64,000 nucleotides of DNA. Origin: Leptospira wolffii serovar Khorat str. Khorat-H2 (GTDB lineage: Bacteria; Spirochaetota; Leptospiria; Leptospirales; Leptospiraceae). Every line of letters starts with the position of its first letter. Position 1 is the first letter of the stretch. Position numbers and translations under genes: made by a program. The stretch spans positions 606,501 to 670,500 of the forward strand of contig NZ_AKWX02000004.1 in NCBI RefSeq assembly GCF_000306115.2, given 5' to 3'. The notes below the pieces were generated by a model. The model worked only from the letters and a program-made list of their open reading frames with translations. It was not told where the DNA came from and searched no databases. Positions 1 to 12,508 of this stretch are shown here, piece by piece.

Positions 1-882
1 TTTATAAAGTGATCCAGGCTTATCCGGAATGGAGAAAACCACCGACGTCTTATCGTTTCCGGTAGGAGGGCACTGGTTTTTACCGATGATCAAAAACCGG
101 GTGGTATTATCCGACATGTCTTCGATGGATTCGCGGACTATATCCAGACCGTAGATCTCCGCAGCGATAGAAGAAGCGACCGCCGCGCAGGCCTCCTTTT
201 TTTCCGCGACGATACTCGCCGCACGAGAAGTGGAAGGAGTTTCCGAAACTTCCACATGGGGAAGATTGGCTGCGATCCAATTCCTACATTGAGAATTGGC
301 GATCTTGATACCGTACAATGTCTTGATTTTGGATAGATCGTGTTCGAAACCCAAGAGGTTCAAATGGATCTTGAGATAGATTTCGGAGTAAATATTTAGG
401 TCGGAGACTAGAAACTGATCCAGAGTGGAATTCACGAGACCTTCGGAAGAATTTTCCACGGGAACCACACCGTAATCCGCCTTATCCGTTTCCACTGCAC
501 GAAAAACTTCGGGAATGGAAGGAAACTCGGAAGCTTCGACGGAAGTTCCGAATCTGGCACGCACCGCTTGGTGGGAAAAAGAACCTTCCGGCCCTAGGTA
601 TCCTACGGAGAGCCCTTTTTCTACGGAGAAAGAGCCTGACATGATTTCTCTATAAATCGCGACGAGAACCTTGTCGGGAAGAGGCCCGCCGTTTAGACTC
701 AGGATCTTTTCGTATACGTCCTTTTCTCTGTCGGGGCGATAGATGGGCTCGTTATTTTCCCTTTTGATCTCTCCGATAGAAGACGCAATCTCCGCCCTGG
801 CTTGGATCGCCTTGACGATTTCTTTGTCCAGGGAATCTATCTTGTCCCGGAATTCCTTTAACCTGTCGTTATTCTTGGCCAT
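1..882 (-). CDS. pheA: Chorismate mutase / prephenate dehydratase (P-protein), 3' end outside window
   Basis: Bifunctional enzyme of phenylalanine synthesis: chorismate to prephenate, then to phenylpyruvate. I translated the minus strand from the ATG at 882. The N-terminus (DSLDKEIVKAIQARAEIA) is an AroQ chorismate mutase helix. It is followed by the prephenate dehydratase domain: GYLGPEGSFSHQA, then VPVENSSEGLVNSTLD, then the threonine-rich DNTTRFLIIG. The frame ends at base 1 inside the start of the ACT domain (SVVFSIPDKPGSLYK), so about 294 codons are visible and the C-terminal regulatory domain is missing only because the window ends. The start overlaps the scpB stop by 14 bp, which places it last in the visible che-scp operon. 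Feedback control by phenylalanine through ACT is known for the family, not seen here. Confidence 0.93.
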   Translation of the reverse strand, partial: MAKNNDRLKEFRDKIDSLDKEIVKAIQARAEIASSIGEIKRENNEPIYRPDREKDVYEKILSLNGGPLPDKVLVAIYREIMSGSFSVEKGLSVGYLGPEGSFSHQAVRARFGTSVEASEFPSIPEVFRAVETDKADYGVVPVENSSEGLVNSTLDQFLVSDLNIYSEIYLKIHLNLLGFEHDLSKIKTLYGIKIANSQCRNWIAANLPHVEVSETPSTSRAASIVAEKKEACAAVASSIAAEIYGLDIVRESIEDMSDNTTRFLIIGKNQCPPTGNDKTSVVFSIPDKPGSLYK

Positions 883-1438
883 TCTCTATCAAATCGTCCA
901 AACTTTCGAATTTTAATTCTTTCACTTCCACAGGAGCGGGCAGGTCCGTCAATTTGTTCAGCCCGAAATGGATCAAAAATTCCTTGGTGGTTCCGTACAA
1001 TGCCGGCCTACCCGGAACTTCTTTATTGCCCACGGGTTTCACCAATTTTTTTGAAATCAAAGAAGTCACCATGGCTCTGGACGAGACCCCGCGGATATCG
1101 TCTATTTCGGATAATGTGATCGGTTGCTTATAAGCGATGATTGCGAGAGTATCGAGACTAGAGCGGGACAATTGCTCTCTCTTTTTTTCCTTAAAGAGTC
1201 GGGCAAGAATCTCTGAATACTTTTCATTGGTGGAAAATTGGTAGGCACCCGCAATTTCCCTTAAGACGAATCCTCCGTCTTTTTCTTGGTAATCTAAGAT
1301 GAGCTCGTCCAGGATTTCCCGGGCTTCCTGCTTTTCGCAGTCGATGGATTTGGCTATACTGGCGAGTTTCAGCGGTTCCCCGGAAAGGAAAAGCAGCGCT
1401 TCGATCAGTCCTTTTAAGCCGGCTTTGTCGCGTTCCAC
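869..1438 (-). CDS. scpB: Segregation and condensation protein B
   Basis: A 189-residue ScpB, the winged-helix partner that pairs with ScpA and SMC to form bacterial condensin. The N-terminal segment (GLIEALLFLSGEPL) and the central ALDTLAIIAYKQPITL-like stretch (here SLDTLAIIAYKQPITLSEID, then RGVSS) are the family hallmarks. The usual winged-helix duplication is present and the length is typical. It overlaps scpA by 25 bp upstream and pheA by 14 bp downstream, so the three are probably translated as a coupled unit. Co-transcription with che genes upstream is likely from spacing, although no functional link between condensin and chemotaxis is implied. Confidence 0.95.
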   Translation of the reverse strand: MERDKAGLKGLIEALLFLSGEPLKLASIAKSIDCEKQEAREILDELILDYQEKDGGFVLREIAGAYQFSTNEKYSEILARLFKEKKREQLSRSSLDTLAIIAYKQPITLSEIDDIRGVSSRAMVTSLISKKLVKPVGNKEVPGRPALYGTTKEFLIHFGLNKLTDLPAPVEVKELKFESLDDLIENGQE

Positions 1439-2190
1439 GGTTCTCCCACCAAGAATATACGGATTTCGCCGAAAATCTTATGTTGGCGGATCGAAACGAT
1501 CCTTTGTTTGCACAATTCCAACATGGCAAGAAAGACGGCTACAATCTCTGCTTTCTCGGGGTTGACCTCTGAAAACAATTCTTCGAAAGAGATATCCGAA
1601 CGTTCGGCGAGGAGTTCGGAGATGGACCCCATCTTTTCCTCGACAGAATACCTGTGGGGCGTGGTAAGTAAAGCGGGAATCTCGGTCTCGTCTTCCCGTT
1701 TTTCCAAGATCTCGTTAAAGGCCGAAATCAGGTCCAAAAGACTCAAGTCCAGCCAGGAATCCGCCTCGTCTATGACTTGGTTGGTTTCCCGATGGAAAAT
1801 TCCGCCTTGAAGCTTATCGATCTCGGAAAGCCTTTGGGCCGAGAGCTGGTATTTTTTGTGCTCCAATAATTTTTCCACGAGTTCCGGGGGAAGAGGCGGA
1901 TCGTAATCCTCCTCTTCGAAGCCTGGGTCGGGAAGCAGGGCCTTTGATTTGAGATATACCAAATTGGCTGCCATCAGAGCGTATTCCGCTCCGACATCTA
2001 TATGAATACTTTCAGAAAATTTAATGAAGTTTAGAAAATCCTCGGTGATTCTAGAAAGGGAAACTTCGAAAATATCTACCTTGTAACTTTCTATCAGAGA
2101 CCAAAGAAGGCTGAGCGGTCCTTCGGTAATACCGCCTTCCGAGTTGTTCCATTGAACAACAAAGGGTTGCCCGCCATTTTCCCTCTCCAT
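1414..2190 (-). CDS. scpA: Segregation and condensation protein A
   Basis: A 258-residue ScpA kleisin, which bridges the SMC head domains and binds ScpB. The N-terminal part (GPLSLLWSLIESYKVDIFEVSLSRI, cited here as residues 25-48) matches the kleisin segment that contacts the SMC neck. YALMAANLVYLKSKALLP follows, then an acidic linker, and the C-terminal winged helix closes with FLAMLELCKQRIVSIRQ. The ATG at 2190 lies 5 bp after the cheY stop, so it is read from the same transcript as the chemotaxis genes. Only the unusual gene neighbourhood is notable; the protein itself looks intact. Confidence 0.94.
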   Translation of the reverse strand: MERENGGQPFVVQWNNSEGGITEGPLSLLWSLIESYKVDIFEVSLSRITEDFLNFIKFSESIHIDVGAEYALMAANLVYLKSKALLPDPGFEEEDYDPPLPPELVEKLLEHKKYQLSAQRLSEIDKLQGGIFHRETNQVIDEADSWLDLSLLDLISAFNEILEKREDETEIPALLTTPHRYSVEEKMGSISELLAERSDISFEELFSEVNPEKAEIVAVFLAMLELCKQRIVSIRQHKIFGEIRIFLVGEPWNATKPA

Positions 2191-2195
2191 GTCTC

Positions 2196-2558
2196 TTATG
2201 AATTCAACGCTTTTTCTGCGGCTTGCTGTAGTCGCTCCGGAGAGAAGGGTTTTACAACGAAATCCTTCACTCCCATCTTGATCGCTTTCGCGAGAAGTTC
2301 TTCCTGGCCTAGAGCGGTCACCATGATGATTCTCGCCTTGGGATCCAATTTGAAAATTTCCTGGGCGGCTTCGATTCCGTCCTTTTCTCTCATGGTGATA
2401 TCCATGGTGACCAGATCCGGCTTAATTGCCTTATACTGATCCACGGCAATGTTTCCGTTTTCCGCCTCACCTACGATTTCATGCCCCCCGGCGACGAGTG
2501 CATCCTTCACCATTGTCCTCATGAATTTTGCGTCGTCTACTACGAGAATTCTGGCCAT
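2196..2558 (-). CDS. cheY: Chemotaxis response regulator CheY
   Basis: A single-domain receiver of 120 residues. Seen in the sequence: acidic pair D8-D9, phospho-acceptor D53 (TMDITM), T81 (IIMVTALG) and K103 (VVKPF), all the conserved receiver positions. In the family CheA phosphorylates the Asp, and CheY-P then binds the flagellar switch protein FliM. It is the last che gene of the cluster, 2 bp after cheB. Methionine-rich wording (MDITMREKDGIEA) resembles CheY proteins of Gram-positive and spirochaete type. The CheY-P phosphatase may be the CheC-like tail of the CheA encoded upstream. Spirochaetes often carry several CheY copies, so this may not be the only one. Confidence 0.95.
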   Translation of the reverse strand: MARILVVDDAKFMRTMVKDALVAGGHEIVGEAENGNIAVDQYKAIKPDLVTMDITMREKDGIEAAQEIFKLDPKARIIMVTALGQEELLAKAIKMGVKDFVVKPFSPERLQQAAEKALNS

Positions 2559-2560
2559 AA

Positions 2561-3643
2561 TTAGTTTCCCCTTTCTTTGAGAATGGAAAGTATCCTTGAT
2601 GTTATTGCGCTTACAGGTTCTACGAATTGAACCCCGCCCATTTCGATGGCTTGACGGTTCATTCCGAAGATTACCGAGCTTTCCTCGTCCTGGGCGATCG
2701 TTGTTGCTCCCGCCTCTCTCATTCGAAGAGTGGATGCCGCACCGTCCTTACCCATGCCGGTCATAATCACACCGACCAAGGCGCTCCCGTATTCCCGGAT
2801 CGCGCTGTCGAATAAAACTTCGACTGAGGGCCTGTGTCCATTTACGGGCGATTCCTTGCTCAATGCAATCCATTTCCGTCCCGCCTTAGATTCGATCTTC
2901 AAATGAGCATCACCCGGAGCTACGTAACCCGTTCCGGGAAGAGCTTCTTCTCCGTCTTCGGCTTCCTTCACCTTGATTTGAGCGTGATCGTTCAAACGAG
3001 AAGCGAAAGCTTTCGTGAAACCCACGGGCATATGTTGTACGACGAAAATCGGAAGACGAAAATTCTCCGGAAATGCGGAAAAAACCGTCTGAAGAGCCTT
3101 CGGTCCTCCTGTGGAAGTTCCAATACATATTGCTTCGACGGCTTTTTTCTCATCTTTAAAAATCTTATTCTTAATGGCTTCTACGACTTTTCTCGGATCC
3201 ACCGCGGGAGTGATATGCCTCACGCTTTCGAAATAAGAAAGAATCCGGTTTCGTAAAACGGTACCTATTTCTTCCGGATTGAATTGATTGCTGCTGGAAG
3301 GTTTCGGAACGAAGTCGATGGCTCCGAATTCCAAGGCTTTAAAAGTAGCTTCCGCACCGTGTTGGGTAAGAACCGATAGCATCATTACCGGAATACCCAA
3401 TTTACGTTTCTGCAATTCCTGGAGAGCGGAAAGTCCGTCCATCACGGGCATTTCCACATCCAAGACCACGATATCCGGTCGAAGTTTAGTGGCGAGTTCT
3501 ATGCAATCCACCCCTGTCTTTCCGGTAGCTATGACTTGGATTCTCTCATCCCTTTGGATCTGGTCGGAGATGATATTACGAACCAAGAGGGAGTCGTCGA
3601 CTATGACTACCCGGATTGGATGATTTCCGTTGATAATATTCAC
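2561..3643 (-). CDS. cheB: Protein-glutamate methylesterase CheB
   Basis: A 360-residue receptor methylesterase/deamidase for chemoreceptor adaptation. An N-terminal receiver has D16-D17 and acceptor D62 ([12 protein letters not shown]). The C-terminal esterase has the catalytic triad S177 (GTSTGGP), H204 (VVQHMP) and D300 (MTGMGKDGA). The start is GTG at 3643, because no ATG fits ahead of the receiver strand RVVIVDDS; no strong ribosome site is visible there. It lies 18 bp after cheA and 2 bp before cheY. No cheR methyltransferase is in the window, so the opposing enzyme must be encoded elsewhere. Confidence 0.94.
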   Translation of the reverse strand: MNIINGNHPIRVVIVDDSLLVRNIISDQIQRDERIQVIATGKTGVDCIELATKLRPDIVVLDVEMPVMDGLSALQELQKRKLGIPVMMLSVLTQHGAEATFKALEFGAIDFVPKPSSSNQFNPEEIGTVLRNRILSYFESVRHITPAVDPRKVVEAIKNKIFKDEKKAVEAICIGTSTGGPKALQTVFSAFPENFRLPIFVVQHMPVGFTKAFASRLNDHAQIKVKEAEDGEEALPGTGYVAPGDAHLKIESKAGRKWIALSKESPVNGHRPSVEVLFDSAIREYGSALVGVIMTGMGKDGAASTLRMREAGATTIAQDEESSVIFGMNRQAIEMGGVQFVEPVSAITSRILSILKERGN

Positions 3644-3661
3644 TGTTTGTCTGTCCAGAAA

Positions 3662-6820
<3,159 letters not shown>

Positions 6821-7315
6821 TTAGGATTCCTCCCCCGCATATTCCATAAGCATGGAAAGGTTTAAATTGAGGATCAGAGAATCCTCGAACTGGCTCACCG
6901 ATTCTATGAGCTCGCTATAATTCACGCTCAGCTCCTCGTCGGCCTGGTTTACTTTGTCCTTATGTACCTTGACTACCTGTTTTACGGAGTCTACGAGAAG
7001 ACCTCCCCTTTTTTCTCCGTAAACGACGACGATGATACGGGTGGAAGGCAGAATATCACAAAAACCTAATCCGAAAAGTTCCTTTAGGTCCATGATGGGG
7101 ATGATCTCTCCCCTTAGATTGATGACTCCCAGAATGTACGGGTCCACGTTCGGAATGCGTGTAATGGGAACAGGTTTTAAAATTTCATGAATATGAAGGA
7201 TGTCGATCCCGAAGACTTCCTTGTCCACTTCGAAGGTGAGGAATTCTTTTAAGGATTCGACTTCCTTTCCCGTTTGATCTTCTTCCGCGGGGTTATTTTT
7301 ATCTATGGTTTTCAC
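6821..7315 (-). CDS. cheW: Chemotaxis coupling protein CheW
   Basis: A 164-residue adaptor linking chemoreceptors to CheA. The body shows the double SH3-like CheW fold signatures: FLTFEVDKEVFGIDILHIHEI, RIPNVDPYILGVINLRGEI (quoted in parts, residues about 25-75) and the late GGLLVDSVKQVV. A short acidic N-terminal extension precedes it. The start is GTG at 7315, supported by a GGAGG ribosome site five bases upstream, so GTG is preferred over any internal start. The stop touches the cheA start, indicating translational coupling. It is the first gene of the che operon; 105 bp separate it from the upstream gene, and I see no convincing terminator there. Confidence 0.94.
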   Translation of the reverse strand: MKTIDKNNPAEEDQTGKEVESLKEFLTFEVDKEVFGIDILHIHEILKPVPITRIPNVDPYILGVINLRGEIIPIMDLKELFGLGFCDILPSTRIIVVVYGEKRGGLLVDSVKQVVKVHKDKVNQADEELSVNYSELIESVSQFEDSLILNLNLSMLMEYAGEES

Positions 7316-7420
7316 CTTTCCTCCGCCTCTTATCCTTTCTCCGATCGGAAACTTTCGGCTACGTTATCCGACTGGTACATTGTCGACCAGAAGACCCCTA
7401 AAACAGGAACTTCTCCCGTG

Positions 7421-8005
7421 TTATGGGACTGATTTTTCTCCCATTTTCTTGGGAAAGCAATGGTTTTTTTTGTCCGTAAAAACCTGTCCCACTTTGAGAT
7501 CGTGAGGCTCCGCAGAAAAAGCGCAAGGGTAAAGCTCCTCGAAACTTAAGCCAATCATTTTTTCGTTCGGAACGAATTGTAGGCTCCGATCGTAGAAACC
7601 TTTTCCCCTTCCGAGCCTCGCTCCTTCTTCGTTCCAGCCAAGGGCGGGTACTATAATCCAATCCGCTTCTTCCGGAAGAAGACGATTCGATCCTATAGGT
7701 TCCAAAATTCCGAAAGAGCCTTTTTCGAACTTCTCTCCGGTCAGAAAAATCAAACCGAATTCCGTCACCTTAGGATAGAAGATAAGAAATTCCTCCCCCA
7801 AAGAGAACGGATTCTCATGAGAATGGAAGGCGGGAATCTCGAATCTGTCCGGAACATAGGAAATAATTTTCTTAGGTTCCAAGACGGAGCTATGTCTCAG
7901 AAATGACAAAAGATTGCTTCGAATGAGTTGTTCCTTTTCTTCCCGTGAAGAAACGGAGGAGATGGCGGTTTTTTGAGCGAGCCTTGCTTCTTTCTTGGAA
8001 GCCAA
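7421..8005 (-). CDS. fau: 5-formyltetrahydrofolate cyclo-ligase
   Basis: A 194-residue enzyme that uses ATP to convert 5-formyl-THF to 5,10-methenyl-THF. The signature loop RLGRGKGFYDR (residues about 140-150) binds ATP and phosphate, and it is preceded by the conserved VPALGWNEEG. The N-terminus is the usual basic helix. The start codon is TTG at 8005, two bases after the zapA stop, with GGAG about ten bases upstream. Adjacency to zapA is common in bacteria, where 6S RNA often lies between or beside the two; here there is no room for it. The last residues (about 175-194) are an unremarkable basic tail. Confidence 0.9.
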   Translation of the reverse strand: MASKKEARLAQKTAISSVSSREEKEQLIRSNLLSFLRHSSVLEPKKIISYVPDRFEIPAFHSHENPFSLGEEFLIFYPKVTEFGLIFLTGEKFEKGSFGILEPIGSNRLLPEEADWIIVPALGWNEEGARLGRGKGFYDRSLQFVPNEKMIGLSFEELYPCAFSAEPHDLKVGQVFTDKKNHCFPKKMGEKSVP

Positions 8006-8007
8006 AC

Positions 8008-8307
8008 TTATACGTCTCCGATCAAACCTTCTTCGATCAATGTAATTAGCTTTCTAGTTTTTTCTTCGGCTTCCGGAGAAGAAGGACCCGCTTCGGAAGT
8101 TTGGGATTTCGCCTGCTCTAGTTCGTCCGCAAAATTCAAGGCGGCTAGGACGGCAAGTTTCAGCTTGGATGCGTTAGGCATACCGAGATGGAGTTCCCGT
8201 ATTTTCCGGTCCACCAACTCGGCTAATCTATGAATGTATTCGGGGTCCGTATCCCCCACGATGGTATAGTCGTCGCCCTGGATCCGAGCATTGACTCTTC
8301 CGCTCAT
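8008..8307 (-). CDS. zapA: Cell division protein ZapA
   Basis: A 99-residue ZapA, which bundles FtsZ filaments at mid-cell. The N-terminal region (VNARIQGDDYTIVGDTDPEYI) forms the family's beta-strands, followed by AELVDRKIREL and LAVLAALNFADEL, the conserved helix, and a short coiled-coil tail with a low-complexity SSPEAEEK stretch. It sits 6 bp after a coiled-coil acidic protein gene and 2 bp before the cyclo-ligase gene, so the three form one operon. The start is ATG at 8307. Confidence 0.88.
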   Translation of the reverse strand: MSGRVNARIQGDDYTIVGDTDPEYIHRLAELVDRKIRELHLGMPNASKLKLAVLAALNFADELEQAKSQTSEAGPSSPEAEEKTRKLITLIEEGLIGDV

Positions 8308-8313
8308 ATTGGA

Positions 8314-8973
8314 TTACTTCGGATCGTCTTCGATGACGAGGAAATCGTCGTCTTCATCCGCGTCGAAAACGCTGATTGCGTCGTCATCGTCTTCGATAAT
8401 GATATCATCGTCGTCCGCGGAAACCGGGCTGAAGTCCTCGATCGGTTCGTCGGTGATGATGATCTCATCGTCCCCACCGGAAGAATCCGAACTTTCGGTC
8501 AGAACGGAAATATCGTCGTCCTCATCGTCGAGTAGAATGATTTCGTCGTCTTCGTTAAAATCGTCGTCGGAAGAATCTCTTACGACTGCGGGAGAAGCGG
8601 AAGCCGCAGCAGCGGGAGCCGCTCCGGAAGCGAAGGAAGAACCGGTCTTAGGAGCAGCAGAAGAAGTGGATCCTGCTCCGGAGGAAGCGGGAAGTCCATC
8701 CAAGCGTCCGAGAAGTTGGTTGATCTTGGCTTCGAGGGCACGCTCTCTTTCCTTGATTCCTTCCAATTCCTGGTTCGCTTTTTGAAGCTGCTCGCGGAGA
8801 GAAGAGAGTTCCTTCTCCTTTTCCTCCATGGCCAGTTTCATCTGGTCGTTTTCCGCACGGAGGGATTCGTTTTCCGATTCGAGACGGCCGTTTTCCGCCC
8901 GAAGATCGCTAATGAGTTCGAGGGCCTTTAGGACCTTACTCTCTAACTCTTCGATAGTCTCCATAGTCAACAT
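8314..8973 (-). CDS. Coiled-coil protein with long acidic tail, possibly a ZapB-like division factor
   Basis: 219 residues with no recognised enzyme domain. Residues 5-90 are a continuous heptad coiled coil with leucine repeats (ENGRLESENESLRAEND). Residues 95-130 are an Ala/Ser/Gly linker. Residues 130-219 are almost all Asp, Glu, Ile, Ser and Val, ending EDDPK. The ATG at 8973 has an AGAGG ribosome site eight bases upstream. It is encoded immediately before zapA. A coiled-coil protein beside zapA suggests a ZapB-like partner, but that is inference from position and helix type. ZapB proper is about 80 residues and lacks an acidic tail. Confidence 0.8.
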   Translation of the reverse strand: MLTMETIEELESKVLKALELISDLRAENGRLESENESLRAENDQMKLAMEEKEKELSSLREQLQKANQELEGIKERERALEAKINQLLGRLDGLPASSGAGSTSSAAPKTGSSFASGAAPAAAASASPAVVRDSSDDDFNEDDEIILLDDEDDDISVLTESSDSSGGDDEIIITDEPIEDFSPVSADDDDIIIEDDDDAISVFDADEDDDFLVIEDDPK

Positions 8974-9120
8974 AATGCGAACCTCTTGTCCTTTCGGCTG
9001 GGTAGTAATATTACAATTATCTGCTTAGGCGTTTCTAATCTTGGGACCCGCCAAATCGACAAAATCCATCCTATTTTTCATCCTTTCGCAAAAGAGAAAA
9101 ACCTTTTTTTCTAAAAACAA

Positions 9121-9150
9121 AGAAAGCCCGTAGAATTACGGGCTTTTCGG
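9121..9150 (-). terminator. Intrinsic terminator after rplT
   Basis: A 10-bp perfect stem (arms 9123-9132 and 9137-9146) with a four-base loop. On the minus strand it is followed by a T-rich run. It lies about 50 bp after the rplT stop and so ends the infC-rpmI-rplT transcript. Confidence 0.85.
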
Positions 9151-9196
9151 CTTCTTTCGCATCTTCCTTTTGGATTAGGAAGACTGATCGAGGAAA

Positions 9197-9550
9197 TTAG
9201 GCTGCTACCTTGATTTTCTCTACGAGAGCGTTAAAAGTCTCTTTGTCGCTGAACGCGAGTTCGGCCAAGGCCTTTCTATCCAGGGAAATATTGGCTTTTT
9301 TCAAGCCAAACATGAACTGGGAATAAGAAAGTCCCGCTTCACGAGCGGCGGCGTTGATACGGATGATCCACAATTTGCGGAAATCACGTTTTTTAGCCTT
9401 TCTATCTCTATAAGCCCACTGTCCGGCTTTCATTACCGCGGATTTTGCGGTTCTGTAAAGTTTGGAGCGAGCTCCTCTGAATCCCTTGGCAGTTTTTAAA
9501 ACTTTCTGGCGACGATTCTTATGAATGGTTCCGTTTGTAGCGCGTGGCAT
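9197..9550 (-). CDS. rplT: 50S ribosomal protein L20
   Basis: 117 residues, the standard L20 length. The basic N-terminus ([19 protein letters not shown]) and the [15 protein letters not shown] and [16 protein letters not shown] blocks are diagnostic. L20 is needed for early 50S assembly. Its ATG overlaps the rpmI stop by one base (TAATG), so translation is coupled. In other bacteria L20 represses its own operon by binding leader mRNA; I could not identify such a leader here. Confidence 0.97.
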   Translation of the reverse strand: MPRATNGTIHKNRRQKVLKTAKGFRGARSKLYRTAKSAVMKAGQWAYRDRKAKKRDFRKLWIIRINAAAREAGLSYSQFMFGLKKANISLDRKALAELAFSDKETFNALVEKIKVAA

Positions 9551-9753
9551 TATCGAACTCCGTAAGGCATGAGTCTAACGATGGATTTCCAATCGGCATC
9601 CACTACCAGGGTCATTCCTCTAAGACGACGACGTCTTTTAGGACCTTTCTTGGTAAGAATGTGACGGGTGTTCATACTCTTCCGTTTAATTTTATTATTC
9701 TTGGAAAACTTGAACCGTTTTGCTGCGGCTCTATTTGTCTTAAGCTTAGGCAT
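9550..9753 (-). CDS. rpmI: 50S ribosomal protein L35
   Basis: 67 residues, typical for L35. It is strongly basic, with the family pattern [19 protein letters not shown] and a [11 protein letters not shown] stretch. It lies between infC (32 bp upstream) and rplT (one-base overlap), the near-universal infC-rpmI-rplT order. Confidence 0.97.
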   Translation of the reverse strand: MPKLKTNRAAAKRFKFSKNNKIKRKSMNTRHILTKKGPKRRRRLRGMTLVVDADWKSIVRLMPYGVR

Positions 9754-9785
9754 TTCCTGACCTCGATAACTCCTGGCTTCCCCTC

Positions 9786-10331
9786 TTACTTCGCTGCAAG
9801 AGGCGTAATCACAACAACAATCTGACGCCCGTCTAAGACTGGTTCTCTTTCCGGCGTCCCAACAGATTTCAGATCTTCTACCATCCGGTTCACGACATTC
9901 ATCCCTAATTCGGAATGCATCATTTCACGGCCTCGGAAGCGAAGGCTCACCTTTACCTTGTCTCCTTTTTGGAGGAACTCAACGGCGTGGCGTTTTTTAA
10001 TTTCGTAATCGTGTTGGTCGATTCGCGGACGAATCTTTACTTCCTTCACGTTGATTACGTGCTGCTTCTTCTTTGCTTCCTTACTCTTTTTAAGTAGTTC
10101 GAACTTGTATTTACCGTAATCGATAATTTTGCAGACGTGAATTTCCTGGTCTCCGGACACTTCCACCAAGTCCAGGTTTTCTTCCTTTGCCCGCCGCAAA
10201 GCCTCGTCAAAAGAGACGATCATTGCCCCGTCGTCCGTCACCAATCTTACCTGGGCTACCCCGGTAATTTTTTCGTTAATTCTATGGCTGAAAAGCTTAT
10301 CGGTGGGTTTCGGCTGCGGCTTCCTCTGCAT
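9786..10331 (-). CDS. infC: Translation initiation factor IF-3
   Basis: A 181-residue IF-3, which keeps 30S subunits free and proofreads start-codon choice. The N-domain includes [18 protein letters not shown] and the C-domain has [17 protein letters not shown] and [10 protein letters not shown]. An in-frame TGA directly precedes the ATG at 10331, and GGAG lies a few bases upstream. This gene therefore uses an ordinary ATG, unlike the AUU start known for E. coli infC. It lies downstream of thrS in the same direction, with about 146 bp between. Confidence 0.96.
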   Translation of the reverse strand: MQRKPQPKPTDKLFSHRINEKITGVAQVRLVTDDGAMIVSFDEALRRAKEENLDLVEVSGDQEIHVCKIIDYGKYKFELLKKSKEAKKKQHVINVKEVKIRPRIDQHDYEIKKRHAVEFLQKGDKVKVSLRFRGREMMHSELGMNVVNRMVEDLKSVGTPEREPVLDGRQIVVVITPLAAK

Positions 10332-10443
10332 TCAATCTCCGGCGTTTTTCCAATTTTTTGGCCTATAGGTAGGCTTTCAAGCGATTTTCTCCATGAACGG
10401 GGACTGGGTTCAAGTAGAATTTGACCCGAGTCCATCCAACGAG

Positions 10444-10479
10444 AAGAATTCGCTCCGACCGAGTCGGAGCCGAGTTCTT
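10444..10479. other. Hairpin overlapping the thrS stop codon
   Basis: A 7-bp GC-rich stem (arms 10452-10458 and 10464-10470) with flanking complementary AAGAA/TTCTT. No T-run follows on the minus strand. It could be a processing site or attenuator between thrS and infC rather than a terminator. Confidence 0.4.
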
Positions 10480-12451
10480 AATTCCCTTCCGAGACTTCTT
10501 TTTCCAAGAGAGCCAAGAATTCAGGAAAAGAAAGAGTTATTGTCTCTTCGGAACCCCGCTTGCGAAGAGCGACGGTTCCCGATTCTTTCTCCTTTTGTCC
10601 TAGTACGAGAAGATAATTGGCCTTTCTAAGAATAGAATCCCGGATCTTAGCTCCGATTTTTTCGTTCCGGAAATCCCCTTCTGCCCGGAATCCCAAATCT
10701 ATAAGCTTCTTCAAGATCTCGGATCCGTAGTCCTGCACATTTTCGGTGACAGTTAACACCCGAACTTGGTTCGGAGAGAGCCAAAGAGGGAATTTCCCTT
10801 CGAAATGCTCGATTAGAATTCCGATGAATCTTTCCAAGGATCCGTAAATGGCTCTATGAACCATGACGGGACGTTTCTTGGAACCGTCGGAGTCCGTATA
10901 ATCCAATTCGAAACGATCCGGCATGGAGAAGTCGATCTGAACGGTTCCGCATTGCCACATTCTTCCGATGGAATCCTTGATATTGAATTCTATCTTGGGT
11001 CCGTAAAACGCTCCTTCTCCTTCTTTAATGGAATAAGGAATTCCTCTCTTTTCCAAAGCTTGTTTCAAAGCGTTGGTCGCAAATTCCCAGTCCTCGTCTT
11101 TTCCCTGGGATTTCTCGGGACGGGTAGCGATGTATGTTTTGAATTCTTGGAATCCGAACTTTTTGTATACATGGAAAGTGAAGTCGATGATATCCAGGAC
11201 CTCCGCTTCCAGATAATCCAAAGGAGTATAGATATGGGCGTCGTCCTGGGTGAATGCTCGGACACGGAAGAGCCCGTGAAGGACCCCGTGCAATTCGTGA
11301 CGGTGGACGCTTCCTAATTCCGCAAATCTAAGAGGAAGTTCCCGATAAGAATGCAAATGGTGTTTGTATATGAGACTGCAACCGGGACAGTTCATGGGTT
11401 TGATCGCGAACTCTTCCTCGTCGATGGAAACGAAGTACATGTTCTCGTTGAAATTATCCCAGTGACCGCTCCTTCTCCATAATTCGGAGGAAAGAACCGC
11501 AGGAGTCTTGATTTCTTGGTAGCCCCTCTTGGCACATTCCTTACGGATATAATCCGCGAGAGTGTTCCAAAGAGCCGTTCCCTTTGGGTGCCAGAAAGGA
11601 AAACCCGGAGCCTCGGATTGGAAGGAAAATAGATCCATTTCCTTGCCGATCTTTCTGTGGTCCCTCTTCTTTGCCTCTTCCAGTTGGAAAAGATACTCGT
11701 CCAATTCCTTCTTGGAAGGGAATGCGATTCCGTAAATGCGAGTGAGCATCCGGTTATTCTTATCCGCTTTCCAATAAGCGCCGGAAAGAGCGGTGAGTTT
11801 GAAGGCTTTCAGAAATCCGGAGCGGGGAATATGCGGTCCTCTACAAAGATCGAACCATTCTCCCATTCCGTAAATGGACACCTGCTCGTCCGGAATTTGC
11901 CCTACGATTTCGATTTTATAATTCTCCCCCATCTTTTCGAAGGTGGAGATCGCTTCCTTCTTATCCCAGACCTTGCGAAAGACTTCATGATCCGCATCCG
12001 CGATCTTTTTCATCTCCGCTTCGATCTTGGGAAAATCTTCGGGAGTGATTACGGTTTCGGTAAAATCGATATCATAATAGAAGAACCCGGGACCGTTTTC
12101 GATCACGGGACCCACGGTCAATTTCGCGTCCTTATATACGTTCTGGACGGCCATACCTAAAAGATGAGCCGCAGAGTGTTGGAAGGTTTCCCAACCTTCT
12201 TTGTCTTGGAAGGTCAGAACTTCCAGCTTGGGTGTAGAATCGGGGGTGGTTGTGGAATCCACTGTACGGCTTAAGTCCAGGACCCGGGTTCCGTCCAGTC
12301 GGACGGCCAAGGCCTTGTTCTTTAAAAACGGAAGTTGGGATTCGATGAAATCCTTGTATGTGGAACCCGCCGGAACCTCTTTGGAAGAGCCGTCCGGTAG
12401 GATGAATTTGACTGACTGATTTTGAACTGCCACAAGTACCCCTGCTTCCAT
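10478..12451 (-). CDS. thrS: Threonyl-tRNA synthetase
   Basis: Class II synthetase charging tRNA-Thr, 657 residues from the ATG at 12451. The open frame extends to a TTG at 12478, but neither start has a good ribosome site. Domains: TGS at the N-terminus ([13 protein letters not shown]); editing domain with HSAAH and the CRGPH pair; catalytic core with KPMNCPGC (zinc cysteine), [12 protein letters not shown] (motif 2) and a motif 3 region ending [14 protein letters not shown]; then the anticodon-binding domain ([11 protein letters not shown]). All editing and zinc residues I can place are intact. It heads the infC-rpmI-rplT gene string. Confidence 0.95.
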   Translation of the reverse strand: MEAGVLVAVQNQSVKFILPDGSSKEVPAGSTYKDFIESQLPFLKNKALAVRLDGTRVLDLSRTVDSTTTPDSTPKLEVLTFQDKEGWETFQHSAAHLLGMAVQNVYKDAKLTVGPVIENGPGFFYYDIDFTETVITPEDFPKIEAEMKKIADADHEVFRKVWDKKEAISTFEKMGENYKIEIVGQIPDEQVSIYGMGEWFDLCRGPHIPRSGFLKAFKLTALSGAYWKADKNNRMLTRIYGIAFPSKKELDEYLFQLEEAKKRDHRKIGKEMDLFSFQSEAPGFPFWHPKGTALWNTLADYIRKECAKRGYQEIKTPAVLSSELWRRSGHWDNFNENMYFVSIDEEEFAIKPMNCPGCSLIYKHHLHSYRELPLRFAELGSVHRHELHGVLHGLFRVRAFTQDDAHIYTPLDYLEAEVLDIIDFTFHVYKKFGFQEFKTYIATRPEKSQGKDEDWEFATNALKQALEKRGIPYSIKEGEGAFYGPKIEFNIKDSIGRMWQCGTVQIDFSMPDRFELDYTDSDGSKKRPVMVHRAIYGSLERFIGILIEHFEGKFPLWLSPNQVRVLTVTENVQDYGSEILKKLIDLGFRAEGDFRNEKIGAKIRDSILRKANYLLVLGQKEKESGTVALRKRGSEETITLSFPEFLALLEKEVSEGN

Positions 12452-12492
12452 TCCGTCGATAGAGCCTTTTTTTCGCAATCAGAAGATAGGAA

Positions 12493-12508
12493 GGGGGAAG
12501 TCTCCCCC
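12493..12508. promoter_or_regulatory. Short GC hairpin in the thrS leader
   Basis: A 6-bp stem (GGGGGA/TCCCCC) with a four-base loop, about 40 bp upstream of the thrS ATG in the divergent thrS/carA spacer. A leader hairpin could affect thrS expression, but nothing here identifies a T-box or a ThrRS operator. Confidence 0.3.

Noticed and set aside
8003..8010. 6S RNA between zapA and the cyclo-ligase gene
   Set aside because: Only 2 bp separate the genes, so there is no room for it.
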